Shown: one piece after another, positions 25,123 to 34,910 of the stretch
How positions within the stretch are numbered: the stretch's first letter is position 1
Layout: each line of letters opens with the position of its first letter
Assembly: GCF_025854335.1 (NCBI RefSeq)
Contig: NZ_CP107716.1
Location: 606,001-670,000, forward strand
Origin: Pelagibacterium flavum
GTDB taxonomy: Bacteria > Pseudomonadota > Alphaproteobacteria > Rhizobiales > Devosiaceae
Direction of reading: 5' to 3'
Length of the DNA: 64,000 nucleotides
The notes under the pieces: generated by a model
The model's database searches: none
What the model was told of the DNA's origin: nothing
Seen by the model: only the letters and a program-made list of their open reading frames with translations
Translations under genes and position numbers: made by a program

Positions 25123-25386
25123 ATGAGCGTTCGCGATGAAATCGAAGCCAAACTCACCGAAACCTTCGCGCCGACCGCTCTTGAAGTGATCGACGATTCC
25201 GAGCGTCACCATGGCCACGCAGGATGGCGGGAAGGGGGCAATACCCATTTCCGCATCGCAATTGCCAGCGAAAAACTCGACGGGCTGAGCCGGGTCGAGC
25301 AGCACAGAGCCATAAACGCGGCGCTTGCCGATCAGTTCGATGCCGGGTTGCATGCCCTGGCCATCAAGGTCAAGCCTTCGCGCTGA
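25123..25386 (+). CDS. BolA family protein
   Basis: This 87-residue protein has the BolA fold, with the conserved HHGHAGWREGGNTHFRI segment (about residues 29-45) and the RVEQHRAINAAL helix. BolA proteins partner with monothiol glutaredoxins through shared [2Fe-2S] clusters. It is divergent from the dnaJ-like gene. Its 3' end overlaps the convergent CBS-transporter gene by 17 nt. Confidence 0.94.
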   Translation: MSVRDEIEAKLTETFAPTALEVIDDSERHHGHAGWREGGNTHFRIAIASEKLDGLSRVEQHRAINAALADQFDAGLHALAIKVKPSR

Positions 25387-26647
25387 GCGCTGCGTCCACT
25401 GGCGAGACGCGGAGCTGGGTGACCCTGTTGTGCTGGCGGCGCAACACCTTGAAGCGCAGATTGTGGAAGGTAAATTGCTGGCCCGGATCGGGGATCAGCT
25501 TGGCTTCGTGGATGACCAGACCAGCAACGGTGGTGGCCTCCTCATCGGGCAGATTCCAGTCCAGCGCGCGGTTGAGGTCGCGGATGGGCAATTGCCCGTC
25601 GATGATATAGGAGCCGTCGGCCTGCTTGCGCACGCCATCGATAACCGCGTCGTGCTCGTCGGCGATTTCGCCCACGATTTCCTCAAGAATATCTTCAAGG
25701 GTGACGAGCCCCTGAACCTCACCATATTCATCGACCACCAACGCGAAATGCAGCTTGCGCTTCAAAAACGCGTTGAGCTGGGCCTGGGCCGACGTTGTAT
25801 CGGGCACAAACCAGGGCTTGAAGGCGATCTTAGCCGGGTTGACTCTTGTAAAGTCGCCGTCGGCTTTCTGGATGGCGCGCAGCAAATCCTTGGCGTGGAC
25901 GACGCCGACGATATTGTCCTGCTTGTCCTTATAGAGCGGCACGCGGGTAAAGGGGCTGTCGAGAATGGCGCCGATCAATTCGTCGGTCGGCATGTCGGCA
26001 TCGAGCGCCAGCATGCGGGTTCTGTGCACCATGACGTCGGATACTTCGAGTTCCCGCAGGTCCAGAATGCCGCCCAGCATATCGCGGTCGCCCTTGACCA
26101 CTTCGCCTTCGTGATGAAGGAAATCAACCGTGCCGCGCAACTCTTCATGGCCGGAGATCTCGCTGGCCTTGTCCGGGTCCAGGCCGAACAGGCGCAGGAT
26201 AAGATTGACCAGCGCCTGGACGGCCAGTGTGACCGGCGAAAAGACCAGAACAATGACCCTGATGATCGGGGCGACAACGAGCGCAAAGCTGTCGGGACGG
26301 ATGAGGGCAAGGGTTTTGGGCAACACCTCGGAAAACACCACAACCGCTGCTGTCATGGCCAGAGTCGCATAAGCGATGCCGGCCTCACCGAAAACCTGGA
26401 TCAGCACCGAAGCGGCAAGGGTCGAGGCGAGAATGTTGACGACGTTGTTGCCCAATAGGATGGCGCCGATCAGGCGTTCCTTTTCGGCCGTCAGCTTTTC
26501 GACAACCGAGGCGCGCTTGTTGCCCGACTTGGCCAATTGGTACATGCGGGCCCGCGATGCGGCGGTCAGCGCGGTTTCCGAGCCGGAAAAGAAAAAGCTC
26601 ATGGCCAGCAGCGCGACAATGGCGAAAAATGATAGCCACAACGACAT
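25370..26647 (-). CDS. HlyC/CorC family transporter (DUF21, CBS, CorC domains)
   Basis: This 425-residue membrane protein has an N-terminal DUF21 domain with about four hydrophobic segments (residues 1-165). Two CBS domains follow (about 200-320; VMVHRTRM and HFALVVDEYGEVQGLVTLED), then a C-terminal CorC/HlyC transporter-associated domain. Family members affect magnesium or cobalt efflux. The gene start overlaps the aroB stop (TGATG), so it lies in the aroK-aroB operon. Substrate is inferred only at family level. Confidence 0.93.
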   Translation of the reverse strand: MSLWLSFFAIVALLAMSFFFSGSETALTAASRARMYQLAKSGNKRASVVEKLTAEKERLIGAILLGNNVVNILASTLAASVLIQVFGEAGIAYATLAMTAAVVVFSEVLPKTLALIRPDSFALVVAPIIRVIVLVFSPVTLAVQALVNLILRLFGLDPDKASEISGHEELRGTVDFLHHEGEVVKGDRDMLGGILDLRELEVSDVMVHRTRMLALDADMPTDELIGAILDSPFTRVPLYKDKQDNIVGVVHAKDLLRAIQKADGDFTRVNPAKIAFKPWFVPDTTSAQAQLNAFLKRKLHFALVVDEYGEVQGLVTLEDILEEIVGEIADEHDAVIDGVRKQADGSYIIDGQLPIRDLNRALDWNLPDEEATTVAGLVIHEAKLIPDPGQQFTFHNLRFKVLRRQHNRVTQLRVSPVDAALSAKA

Positions 26648-27765
26648 CAGCGTATGTCCTCAAGGAAGGTTGCGACCGCTTCGGGGTCGATTTTTTTCTC
26701 GATGAAGGCCTTGCCGATGCCGCGCGTCAGAATGAACGTCAGCTGCCCGCGCGAGACTTTCTTGTCCTGTGCGATGGCATCCATAAGCATTTGCGTTGGC
26801 GGCAGGTCTCCGGGAATATCGGCCAATGTAGTGGGCAGGCCGGCATTTTTCAAATGCGCTTCGACGCGTCCCGCATCCTGAGAGGGGGCAAGACCCAGCT
26901 TCGCGGAGAACCTGTAGGCCAGCACCATGCCGATGGCCACACCTTCGCCATGCAGCAGGCGGTCGGAATAGCCGGTGGCTTTTTCCAAGGCGTGGCCGAA
27001 GGTGTGACCGAGATTGAGCAGGGCGCGGTTACCGGCCTCTTTTTCGTCGGCAACCACGACACGAGCCTTGGCAGCGCAGGCGCGGGCAATGGCCTCGCCG
27101 CGGGCCGGGCCGCCGGCTTCGATTTGCGGATAATTGGCTTCGAGCCAGAAGAACAGCTCCTCGTCGTCGATAAGCCCGTATTTGGCCAGTTCGGCATAGC
27201 CGGCGGCGAAGTGACGGGGGGAGAGCGTTTCGAGCGCTGTCAGATCGGCCAGGACCAGCCGGGGCTGGTGGAAAGCGCCGACCAGGTTCTTGCCGTGGAC
27301 CGAATTGATACCGGTCTTGCCGCCAACCGAGGAATCCACCTGGGCCAGCAGCGAAGTGGGGATCTGGACGAAATCCATGCCGCGCCGGGCGATCGAGGCG
27401 GCAAAGCCGGCCAGGTCGCCGATTACGCCGCCGCCCAGCGCAATGAGAATGTCGTTGCGCTCGAGCCGGGCGCCAAGAATCTGATCGACCACGCTTTGCA
27501 GTTGGGGCCACGACTTGGTGGCTTCGCCGGCCGGCAGGACGATTTCCGTGTGACCCAGCCCGGCAGCATCGAGGGAGGCGGCGAGGCGAGGGAGCTGGGC
27601 TTTCGCCACATTTTCATCGGTCACGATCCCATAGCGCGCGCCAGGGAAAAGGGCGGCGAGCCTGTCGCCGGCGCTCTCGATGGCGTCGGGAGCGATAACG
27701 ATGTCATAGGCCCGCGCGCCCAGCGGCACGTGGACGGTGTGAAGGGGGGTGTGGTTGGCGCTCAT
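26647..27765 (-). CDS. aroB: 3-dehydroquinate synthase
   Basis: This 372-residue enzyme catalyses the second step of the shikimate pathway, converting DAHP to 3-dehydroquinate with NAD and a divalent metal. NAD-binding GGGVIGDLAGFAAS (about residues 113-126), the SSVGGKTGIN segment, and the metal-ligand histidine region LGHTFGHALE are clear. It overlaps aroK upstream by 4 nt and the CBS transporter downstream by 1 nt, indicating one transcript. Confidence 0.97.
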   Translation of the reverse strand: MSANHTPLHTVHVPLGARAYDIVIAPDAIESAGDRLAALFPGARYGIVTDENVAKAQLPRLAASLDAAGLGHTEIVLPAGEATKSWPQLQSVVDQILGARLERNDILIALGGGVIGDLAGFAASIARRGMDFVQIPTSLLAQVDSSVGGKTGINSVHGKNLVGAFHQPRLVLADLTALETLSPRHFAAGYAELAKYGLIDDEELFFWLEANYPQIEAGGPARGEAIARACAAKARVVVADEKEAGNRALLNLGHTFGHALEKATGYSDRLLHGEGVAIGMVLAYRFSAKLGLAPSQDAGRVEAHLKNAGLPTTLADIPGDLPPTQMLMDAIAQDKKVSRGQLTFILTRGIGKAFIEKKIDPEAVATFLEDIR

Positions 27766-28358
27766 TGGGCTTTCGGAATGTCGAAATGGCTTGAAATGGC
27801 GGCGAGGATGTCGTTGACGACAACGTCATGGGGTACATCGCGCGAAGCGACGGTGATGTCGGCTAGCGCATAGACGGGATAGCGCGCGTCGATCAGTCCC
27901 TTGAGCGTACCGCGCGGATCGGGGGTCTGGAGCAGGGGCCGGCCGGGGCGTTTGGAGACGCGGGCGAACAACAGGTCGAAATCGGCCTTGATCCAGATCG
28001 AAACCGCGTGCGTCTTGATGGCCTCGCGCGTTTCTGGATTGATGAAGGCGCCGCCGCCCGTGGCGATAACGCCCTGATGCTCACGCAGGAGCCGCGAGAT
28101 GACACGGGCCTCGCCGGCGCGAAATTCGGGTTCGCCATGAGCGGCAAAAATGTCGGGGATCGACATGCCTGCGGCGGTTTCGATTTCGGCGTCGGAATCG
28201 GTAAAGGGCAGGCCGAGCCGGTTGGCAAGGCGGCGGCCGACGGTGGTCTTGCCGGCGCCCATCATGCCCACGAGCACGATCGGGCGACCGGCCAGGGCGT
28301 CGAGCACCTGGCTTTCGGTCTTCTGCCCGGCAATGCCTGTCGCGTTCTGCCCCATCAT
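27762..28358 (-). CDS. aroK: Shikimate kinase
   Basis: This 198-residue protein phosphorylates shikimate. The P-loop is GMMGAGKTTVG (residues 31-41), the shikimate-binding DSDAEIE follows (about 54-60), and the lid/binding region has TGGGAFINPETR. A 25-residue N-terminal extension before the kinase core is common in Hyphomicrobiales. It is the first gene of the aroK-aroB-CBS operon and is divergent from a small membrane protein and xerD. Confidence 0.96.
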   Translation of the reverse strand: MMGQNATGIAGQKTESQVLDALAGRPIVLVGMMGAGKTTVGRRLANRLGLPFTDSDAEIETAAGMSIPDIFAAHGEPEFRAGEARVISRLLREHQGVIATGGGAFINPETREAIKTHAVSIWIKADFDLLFARVSKRPGRPLLQTPDPRGTLKGLIDARYPVYALADITVASRDVPHDVVVNDILAAISSHFDIPKAQ

Positions 28359-28471
28359 GGCGCCCTTATTGGTTGGTGTGGTTCAATCCTCTGACGGTCG
28401 GACTGTCAAGGTCGCTCGCTTGCCGGGCGGGCGCAAATCTGGAAAAATCACTTTCCGACACAGAGGATGCC

Positions 28472-28624
28472 ATGCCCACATTGTTTCGCCTGCTTGTTGC
28501 CGTCGCCTTTATCGTGGGGCTTGCCTATGCGGGCATGTTCGCGCTGGCGGTGCTGGTCGAGCCCCATGAGCGCGAGGTGAGTGTGCGCGTGCCGACCCGC
28601 GACCTTCTGGCGGACGCGCCATAA
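28472..28624 (+). CDS. Small single-pass membrane protein upstream of xerD
   Basis: This is a 50-residue protein with one hydrophobic segment (residues 5-28), then a charged tail EPHEREVSVRVPTRDLL. An AGAGGA site precedes the ATG. The stop overlaps the xerD start (TAATG), so it is probably translated with xerD. Similar short proteins sit ahead of xerD in related genomes. The function is unknown. Confidence 0.72.
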   Translation: MPTLFRLLVAVAFIVGLAYAGMFALAVLVEPHEREVSVRVPTRDLLADAP

Positions 28625-29520
28625 TGGGCGATAGCCATCTGATCGAGGCATTTCTGGAAATGATGAGCGCCGAACGGGGCGCGGCAGCCAACACCATCGA
28701 GGCCTACCGGCGCGATCTGCTCGATTATGCGGGGTTTCTTGGCGGCGCGGGCAAGGCGATTTCCGAAGCGGAGCGGGAAGACGTCGCCGATTATCTGAGC
28801 CATCTTTCGGGACAGGGTCTGGCGGCAAGTTCGAGCGCCCGGCGGTTGAGCGCGGTGCGGCAATTGCACAGGTTCCTGGTTTCGGAAGGCATCAAGGGGG
28901 ACGATCCCACACGCATCGTTTCCGCGCCAAAGGCGGGGCGCGGGCTTCCCAAAGTGCTTTCGGTCGAGGAGGTCGATCGGCTTTTGAAGTGCGCCGAAGA
29001 CGAGGCAGCAGGGGGCGAGGAAAACGAGGTGCGGCTCTATGTGCTGCTCGAATTGCTCTATGCCACGGGTTTGCGGGTTTCCGAGCTGGTGGCACTGGAG
29101 CGCAAGGCGGTGCGGCGCGAGGCCGATCATCTGACCATTGTCGGCAAGGGCGGCAAGGAGCGGCTGGTGCCGCTCAACGACAGGGCCAAGGACGCTTTGA
29201 TTGGGTGGCTCGACAGTACGGAGAAGGAAAAATTCGTCTTTCCCGCCAAGGGTGCCGAGGGGCATCTGGCGCGGCAGGTGTTTGCGCGCGACCTCAAGGG
29301 GCTGGCGAGCCGGGCCGGGCTGCCAGTTGCGAAGGTTTCCCCGCACGTGCTGCGCCACGCCTTTGCGTCCCACCTGCTGCAAAACGGGGCGGATCTGCGG
29401 GTCGTCCAGATGCTTTTGGGCCATGCCGACATTTCAACGACCCAGATTTATACCCATGTTCTTGACGCTCATTTGCGCAAACTGCTCGAAGATCACCATC
29501 CGCTGTCGGGGGATGCTTGA
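28624..29520 (+). CDS. xerD: Tyrosine recombinase XerD
   Basis: The 298-residue site-specific recombinase resolves chromosome dimers at dif together with XerC. An N-terminal SAM-like DNA-binding domain (residues 1-95) precedes the catalytic domain. The active-site set is complete: Arg151 (GLRVSEL), Lys175, His241 and Arg244 (HVLRHAF), His267 (GHADIS) and nucleophile Tyr276 (QIYTH). The housekeeping context (aroK upstream, accA downstream) argues against a phage or island integrase. Confidence 0.95.
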   Translation: MGDSHLIEAFLEMMSAERGAAANTIEAYRRDLLDYAGFLGGAGKAISEAEREDVADYLSHLSGQGLAASSSARRLSAVRQLHRFLVSEGIKGDDPTRIVSAPKAGRGLPKVLSVEEVDRLLKCAEDEAAGGEENEVRLYVLLELLYATGLRVSELVALERKAVRREADHLTIVGKGGKERLVPLNDRAKDALIGWLDSTEKEKFVFPAKGAEGHLARQVFARDLKGLASRAGLPVAKVSPHVLRHAFASHLLQNGADLRVVQMLLGHADISTTQIYTHVLDAHLRKLLEDHHPLSGDA

Positions 29521-29620
29521 CATCGAAGGGTCTAATCGACACTTTCCCGCCACTTTGGAACCCTAGAGCCGGTGAGGTTTTGATGGTATCGCAACGACGG
29601 CTCTAAGATGTTGTTTTGTC

Positions 29621-29665
29621 GCGCGTCCGAACCGATAAAGTGGTGCCCACTTTATCTGGACGCGC
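29621..29665 (+). repeat. Two-stem palindromic repeat, copy e
   Basis: Outer arms GCGCGTCC/GGACGCGC, conserved GAACCG, inner arms ATAAAGTGG/CCACTTTAT. The inner stem differs from other copies but keeps full pairing. It lies between xerD and accA. Confidence 0.85.
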
Positions 29666-29743
29666 TCCAGATGATCGCGCTCGCCGGCCCATCTGGCGCT
29701 GGCCGCTCAAAAATGAGAAGGTTGCCCGAAACGGGCGGATTGC

Positions 29744-30703
29744 ATGCAGTCATATCTCGATTTCGAAAAACCCGTCGCTGAACTCGAAGGCAAGATCGCC
29801 GAGCTCAAGAACCTCGCCCAGACCGATGAAGCGGTCTCTATCGGGGACGAGGTCTCGCGCCTGCAACAACGTGCCGATGATGCGTTGCGCGACGTCTACA
29901 AAAAGCTCACCCCCTGGCAGAAGACGCAGGTGGCGCGTCATCCGCAGCGTCCGCACTTTTCCAATTACCTCAAGGCGCTGGTGACCGAGTGGACGCCTTT
30001 GGCCGGTGATCGCAAATATGCCGAAGATCCCGCCGTTCAGGCCGGGTTTGGGCGCATCGACGGGGTGCCGGTGGCCATTCTGGGCCAGGAAAAGGGCAAC
30101 GACACCGAAAGCCGTTTGAAACACAATTTCGGCATGGCGCGGCCCGAGGGCTATCGCAAGGCTGTGCGCATCATGGAAATGGCCGACCGGTTCGGCCTGC
30201 CGGTGATTTCGTTCGTCGATACGGCAGGCGCCTATCCGGGCATCGGGGCAGAAGAGCGCGGGCAGGCCGAGGCCATCGCGCGCTCGACGGAAAAATGCCT
30301 CGAAATCGGAGTTCCCAACCTTTCCATCGTGATTGGCGAAGGCGGATCGGGCGGGGCGATCGCCATTGCGGCGACCAACAAGGTGCTCATGCTCGAGCAC
30401 TCGGTCTATTCGGTGATTTCACCGGAAGCGGGCGCTTCGATCCTGTTCCGCGACGCGGGCAAGGCCCAGGACATGGCTGCGGCGCAAAAGATCACGGCGC
30501 AGGATCTGTTGGCGCTCAAAGTGATCGACGGCATCATCGAAGAGCCCATGGGCGGAGCACACCGCAACCCGGAAAAAATCTTCGCGGACGTCAAGGCCGA
30601 GATCGTCAAGTTTCTCGGCGAGTATGACGACGACCTCGGGCCGCTCGAAATCCGCGAGCTGCGGCGCGAGAAATTCCTGGCGATCGGAACCACGCTCACC
30701 TGA
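29744..30703 (+). CDS. accA: Acetyl-CoA carboxylase carboxyltransferase subunit alpha
   Basis: This 319-residue protein matches AccA length and layout. An N-terminal coiled region (residues 1-60) is followed by the crotonase-like carboxyltransferase core with [22 protein letters not shown] and [10 protein letters not shown]. With AccD it transfers the carboxyl group from biotin to acetyl-CoA, the first step of fatty acid synthesis. accD is not in the window. It appears to be transcribed alone. Confidence 0.97.
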   Translation: MQSYLDFEKPVAELEGKIAELKNLAQTDEAVSIGDEVSRLQQRADDALRDVYKKLTPWQKTQVARHPQRPHFSNYLKALVTEWTPLAGDRKYAEDPAVQAGFGRIDGVPVAILGQEKGNDTESRLKHNFGMARPEGYRKAVRIMEMADRFGLPVISFVDTAGAYPGIGAEERGQAEAIARSTEKCLEIGVPNLSIVIGEGGSGGAIAIAATNKVLMLEHSVYSVISPEAGASILFRDAGKAQDMAAAQKITAQDLLALKVIDGIIEEPMGGAHRNPEKIFADVKAEIVKFLGEYDDDLGPLEIRELRREKFLAIGTTLT

Positions 30704-30834
30704 ATTTGACCGCGTCATCTTGCAATTTGCATAAAATTTAGGTCGATTACCCAAGAACCTTACCGAGCGTTAACCCTGTAATGTCATAGAGGGGACCGGG
30801 GGCAAGGCGTACAGGAATTCGGGTCAGGGCATAG

Positions 30835-31860
30835 ATGCTCCGTAAAATCGTCCTTTTGGCCGTATCGCTCGTTGTTGCGGGCGTTCTGGCATCGTGCTCG
30901 GCGCTTGAGGGCGACGGGCGTCATCTCACGCCGCTATCGGGCGCCGCCAAATCGCGGCTGGCTGCCATGGGCTCGAGCCCGCAGGCGGCGATGATGGTGC
31001 GCATCTTCAAGGAAGAATCAACGCTCGAGGTCTGGAAGCAGACCGCTGGCGGCTCCTTCAAGCTGTTCCAATCCTATGAAATCTGCACCTGGTCGGGCGA
31101 TCTGGGCCCCAAATTCTATGAAGGCGACCGCCAGGCGCCCGAAGGGTTCTATACCATCACCCCGGGGCTGATGAATCCGAACTCGAATTATTACCTCGCC
31201 TTCAATCTGGGCTTTCCCAACAGGTATGACCGCACGCATGGGCGGACGGGCAGCCATCTGATGGTGCATGGCGCGTGTTCGTCCGCCGGGTGCTATGCCA
31301 TGGAGGATGAGCAGATCGCCGAAATCTACGCGCTGGCCCGCGAGAGCTTTACCGGTGGCAACCGCTCCTTCGAAGTGCAGATTTTCCCCTTCCGCATGAC
31401 GCCGGAAAACATGGCCAAGCATCAGTCCAGCGAGCACATCGATTTCTGGAACAATATCAAGCAGGGCTACGATTATTTCGAAGTCGCCAACACGCCACCC
31501 GCGTGGGACGTGTGCGAGGGGCGCTATGTGTTCCGTCAGCCTTCGGCTGTCAATGCAACGGCGGCCATGGCGGGCAGCTGTCAGGCGGTGGTGGCCGATG
31601 CGTCCATCGTTTCTGCCTTTCAGGCGCGCCAATCGGCCGATGCCGCCGCGATACAGAGCGCAATAATGCGGCTTGCCGATTCAGAAGCGGCCGCAGCAGA
31701 AGCCGAGCAGCGGCGCCTCAATGCCGAAGCTGAAATGGCGGCGCGGAGCGAGGCGATCAACAGCGCGGTTGGCGGGTTCTTCGATACCATATTCAGCCCG
31801 CTCAATGCTCTGGCGCCCAACCAGCCCGAGACAGTGGCCGAAAGCACGCCCCAGAGCTGA
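30835..31860 (+). CDS. YafK-like L,D-transpeptidase lipoprotein
   Basis: This 341-residue protein has a lipobox LASC (Cys20) and a YkuD-type domain (about residues 50-190). The catalytic signature is HGACSSAGCYAM, with the nucleophilic cysteine in the SAGC turn. YafK/DpaA relatives act on peptidoglycan crosslinks or on the lipoprotein-peptidoglycan bond in the periplasm. The C-terminal quarter is an Ala/Glu-rich predicted coiled coil (about 260-310). Whether it makes or cuts bonds is not decidable here. Confidence 0.9.
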   Translation: MLRKIVLLAVSLVVAGVLASCSALEGDGRHLTPLSGAAKSRLAAMGSSPQAAMMVRIFKEESTLEVWKQTAGGSFKLFQSYEICTWSGDLGPKFYEGDRQAPEGFYTITPGLMNPNSNYYLAFNLGFPNRYDRTHGRTGSHLMVHGACSSAGCYAMEDEQIAEIYALARESFTGGNRSFEVQIFPFRMTPENMAKHQSSEHIDFWNNIKQGYDYFEVANTPPAWDVCEGRYVFRQPSAVNATAAMAGSCQAVVADASIVSAFQARQSADAAAIQSAIMRLADSEAAAAEAEQRRLNAEAEMAARSEAINSAVGGFFDTIFSPLNALAPNQPETVAESTPQS

Positions 31861-31899
31861 GCGGTGGCTTGAGCGCGTGTCGTGGCCGGAGAGGATACG

Positions 31900-32466
31900 A
31901 TGAGCGCAAGTGAGGATATCGAACGCAAGCTGGCGCACGGGGCGGATCGGTATTTCGGCAAGGCGCCCGAAGATCTCTCCAGCGTTGAAGAGACCGTGCT
32001 CAAAAAGGCAGCTTCCCGGCGCACGCTGGCGCGCGATACCGAGGCGGCCTATCTCGAAAAGACCGGGTTCGGGGACCGGATGTCCGATCGGATCGCCAGT
32101 TTCGGCGGCTCGTGGGCGTTCATCCTGTCGTTTCTTGCCTTTCTGGCTATCTGGGTTTCCGCCAATGTCGCACTGGCCATGGGGGCATTCGACCCCTACC
32201 CCTTCATCTTTCTCAATCTGATGTTGTCGATGATCGCGGCCCTGCAAGCGCCGATCATCATGATGAGCCAGAACCGCCAGGCCGAAAAGGACCGGCTGGC
32301 CGCCGCCCATGATTACGAGGTCAATCTCAAGGCCGAGGTGGAAATCATGGCGTTGCACGACAAGCTCGACCAGATGCGCGAGCATGAGTTGCGCGCGCTC
32401 GTCGAGAAACAGCAGGAACAGCTCGATCTGCTCACAAAGGCGGTGTTGGGACGAAGCTCAGAGTAG
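31900..32466 (+). CDS. DUF1003 inner-membrane protein
   Basis: The start at 31900 follows GGAGAGG. The 188-residue protein has two hydrophobic segments (about residues 68-120) with the DUF1003 motif around FDPYPFIFLNLMLSMIAALQ and IIMMSQNRQAEKDR. A charged helical tail follows. The function of this widespread family is unknown. It lies 40 nt after the L,D-transpeptidase gene and may share its transcript. Confidence 0.87.
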   Translation: MSASEDIERKLAHGADRYFGKAPEDLSSVEETVLKKAASRRTLARDTEAAYLEKTGFGDRMSDRIASFGGSWAFILSFLAFLAIWVSANVALAMGAFDPYPFIFLNLMLSMIAALQAPIIMMSQNRQAEKDRLAAAHDYEVNLKAEVEIMALHDKLDQMREHELRALVEKQQEQLDLLTKAVLGRSSE

Positions 32467-32856
32467 ATCGCAGAGCGGGGCGATCAGTGGAATGTCGGCG
32501 GGAGGCATGGGGTAGTCATGCAGCTTTTGCGGGCGCACCCATTTGAGCGCGGAATGCTCTTTGGCGACGGGCGTGCCCTGCCATTTCCGGCACACATAAA
32601 GCGGCATCATCAGGTGCCAGTCGTCATAGGTGTGGCTTGCGAATGTCAAAGGGGCGAGGCACGCTTCCTTCGTCTCGATTTCCAGCTCTTCAGACAGTTC
32701 GCGGATCAGCGCCGCTTCAGGGGTTTCGCCGGCTTCGAGCTTGCCGCCGGGAAATTCCCACAGGCCGGCCAGTTGCTTGCCTTGAGGCCGCTGGGCGATC
32801 AGCACGCGCCGGTCGGCATCGACAAGGGCGCAGGCAACGACGAGGGTGATTTTCAT
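32458..32856 (-). CDS. mutT: 8-oxo-dGTP diphosphatase MutT
   Basis: This 132-residue Nudix hydrolase cleans oxidised guanine nucleotides from the pool. A complete Nudix box GX5EX7REUXEEXGU-type sequence starts at GGKLEAGETPEAALIRELSE (about residues 37-56). The length and the ALVDADRRVLIAQRP opening fit MutT. It overlaps the upstream GNAT gene by 4 nt. Its 3' end overlaps the convergent DUF1003 gene by 9 nt. Confidence 0.92.
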   Translation of the reverse strand: MKITLVVACALVDADRRVLIAQRPQGKQLAGLWEFPGGKLEAGETPEAALIRELSEELEIETKEACLAPLTFASHTYDDWHLMMPLYVCRKWQGTPVAKEHSALKWVRPQKLHDYPMPPADIPLIAPLCDLL

Positions 32857-33608
32857 TGCGCATTGGCCTCGGGCTTGCGGCGGTAGTGGTAGGGGTAGCG
32901 GAAGGTGAACCCCATGGCGAGATAGAGCGCGATGGCCGGGGCGTTATCGCCCTGAACCTGGAGCGCGGCATGGCTGGCGCCGTTTTCGGCGCCCCAGCTC
33001 AGCGCGCTGGCCATCATGCGGCGGCCGAAGCCCTGACCGCGCAGCTTGCCGGAAGTGATGACGTCATAGACCATCACGATGCCATCGCTTTCCACGCACA
33101 GGAGCGACGCTCCGGGCGCCCCATCGTTATCGGCGATGACGATGCCGCAGGCGGGGCGTTTGAGCGCACCGAGGATGGCCGCGAAGGTTTGCTGCTGTTT
33201 GGTATCGAAGCCCTGAAGGGCCGTCTGCGCCGCGAGAAAGCGGGGGTCGGTCGCATCGTAAAGGCTGGCGGCGCCATCGAAGCCATCGGTCTGGGCGAGC
33301 GGCAGAGAAAGAACCAGGCTCGACTTGAAATGCTCCCAGCCTGCTTGATCGAGGGTATCGAGAATGCCCTCGCCGGTCAGCGGGGTCACCCTGAAAATCG
33401 TGGGCAGATCGTTTTCGGAATAGCGGGCCGAAAGGGCATCGATACGCCGGGCCGCATTGGTGTCGTCGGCAGGATCCAGCGACCATATGGCGTTGGAGCG
33501 GCCCGAAAACCCCGCGGCAAAGCGGGCCCGCCATTTCCCGTCCTCAACGGTTTCGAGTGCGGGCCAGGTAGCGAGCGAAACAGCTTCTATTTCTTCGACA
33601 GAGAGCAA
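32853..33608 (-). CDS. GNAT family N-acetyltransferase
   Basis: This protein of about 251 residues has the GNAT fold in its C-terminal half. The acetyl-CoA-binding loop is LRGQGFGRRMM (about residues 190-200) and the last strand is LYLAMGFTFRY. No ATG opens the frame. A TTG at 33608 preceded by AAAGAGAAG is the best start; a TTG at 33647 would lie inside palindromic repeat copy f. It sits between argJ and mutT, a conserved order. The substrate is unknown. Confidence 0.84.
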   Translation of the reverse strand: MLSVEEIEAVSLATWPALETVEDGKWRARFAAGFSGRSNAIWSLDPADDTNAARRIDALSARYSENDLPTIFRVTPLTGEGILDTLDQAGWEHFKSSLVLSLPLAQTDGFDGAASLYDATDPRFLAAQTALQGFDTKQQQTFAAILGALKRPACGIVIADNDGAPGASLLCVESDGIVMVYDVITSGKLRGQGFGRRMMASALSWGAENGASHAALQVQGDNAPAIALYLAMGFTFRYPYHYRRKPEANAQ

Positions 33609-33630
33609 AGAATCACACTTCTCTTTTGTT

Positions 33631-33675
33631 GCGTTGTCGAACCGCAAAACCGGTTCCCATTTTTGCTGACAACGC
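33631..33675 (+). repeat. Two-stem palindromic repeat, copy f
   Basis: Outer arms GCGTTGTC/GACAACGC, conserved GAACCG, inner arms GCAAAA/TTTTGC. It lies between the argJ stop and the GNAT start, within what is probably one transcript. Confidence 0.8.
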
Positions 33676-33677
33676 TC

Positions 33678-34910
33678 CTAACTCCGATAGCTGCCGTTGA
33701 TATCGATATAGCCGTGGGTCAGATCGCATGTATAGACAGTGGCACTGCCCTCGCCGAGCCCGATATCGACGCTGATCGAAAGCTCTTCGCCTTTCATATA
33801 ACCGGTTGCGGCCTCCTCGGAGTAATCGGGCGCGCGTTCTCCGTTGCGGGCAAGGACGTGCTCGCCGAAGGCAATCGTGAGCTTGTCGCGGTCGGCCGGT
33901 TGGCCGGCCTTGCCCACTGCCATGACAATGCGTCCCCAATTGGCGTCCTCGCCGGCAATCGCGGTTTTGACGAGGGGGCTGTCGGCAATGGCGCGGGCGA
34001 TCTTTGCGGCGCTGTCATCGGTCGTGGCGCCGGTGACGTTGACGGCGACGAACTTGGTCGCCCCCTCGCCGTCGCGCACCACCTGCATGGCGAGTTCGAA
34101 CAGCACGTCATTGAGCGCTTCACCGAACGCTTGCGCGCGTGGATCGTCGAGGGAGGCTATGGGATCAATGCAAGCCTTGCCCGTGGCGAAGGCCAGGAGC
34201 GTGTCCGACGTCGAGGTGTCGCTATCGACGGTGATGGCGTTGAAACTGGTCTTGTTGTGTTTGGCGACCAATGTTTGCAAGACGTCAGCGGCGATCGGCG
34301 CGTCGGTGAAGACGAAGCTGAGCATTGTCGCCATGTCGGGCGCGATCATGCCCGAGCCCTTGGCGATGCCGGCGATGGAAATCATCGTCCCGTCGATGTC
34401 CAGCGTCGCTTCGGCGAGCTTTGGGAAGGTGTCGGTGGTCATGATCGCCCTGGCCGGCTCCATCCAGGGTTCGGCGGTCAACTGGCCGGTCAGGGTTTGC
34501 AGCACGCCATCGAATTTGGAGGCATCGAGCGGTTCGCCAATGACGCCGGTCGAGGCGAGAAAGATTTCCGAAGGCTCGCATCCCACCGCCTTTGCGGCGA
34601 TGTCGGCGGTCAGCTTGACCGATTCGATGCCTTTGAGGCCGGTAAAGGCGTTGGCGTTGCCTGAATTGACGACGAGGGCACGGGCCGTGCCGCCGCCAAG
34701 GTTCTGCCGGCACCAGTCAATCGCCGCCGAAGGGCACAATGAGCGCGTGAGGACGCCTGCAACCACGGTGCCCGGATCGAAGACGGCCAGAAGTACGTCG
34801 GTGCGGCCACTGTAGCGAATGCCAGCCTCGGCTGTTGCAAAGCGCACACCTGCAATGGCGGGCGGAGCGGCATAGGTTTTAGGGGCGAGGGGCGAGATGG
34901 GCAGGGCCAT
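33678..34910 (-). CDS. argJ: Bifunctional ornithine acetyltransferase/N-acetylglutamate synthase
   Basis: This 410-residue ArgJ recycles the acetyl group in arginine synthesis. The autocleavage site lies in [16 protein letters not shown], between Ala194 and Thr195, with Thr195 the catalytic nucleophile of the beta chain. [11 protein letters not shown] and MTTDTFPK are further family motifs. The gene is followed by GNAT and mutT. Upstream, in place of the usual adjacent ppiC, lies a 2.4 kb block of accessory genes. Confidence 0.97.
   Translation of the reverse strand: MALPISPLAPKTYAAPPAIAGVRFATAEAGIRYSGRTDVLLAVFDPGTVVAGVLTRSLCPSAAIDWCRQNLGGGTARALVVNSGNANAFTGLKGIESVKLTADIAAKAVGCEPSEIFLASTGVIGEPLDASKFDGVLQTLTGQLTAEPWMEPARAIMTTDTFPKLAEATLDIDGTMISIAGIAKGSGMIAPDMATMLSFVFTDAPIAADVLQTLVAKHNKTSFNAITVDSDTSTSDTLLAFATGKACIDPIASLDDPRAQAFGEALNDVLFELAMQVVRDGEGATKFVAVNVTGATTDDSAAKIARAIADSPLVKTAIAGEDANWGRIVMAVGKAGQPADRDKLTIAFGEHVLARNGERAPDYSEEAATGYMKGEELSISVDIGLGEGSATVYTCDLTHGYIDINGSYRS

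Noticed and set aside
28624..29520. Tyrosine recombinase as a sign of an integrated element
   Set aside because: It is a complete XerD in a conserved housekeeping context, with no attachment-site repeats or phage genes nearby.
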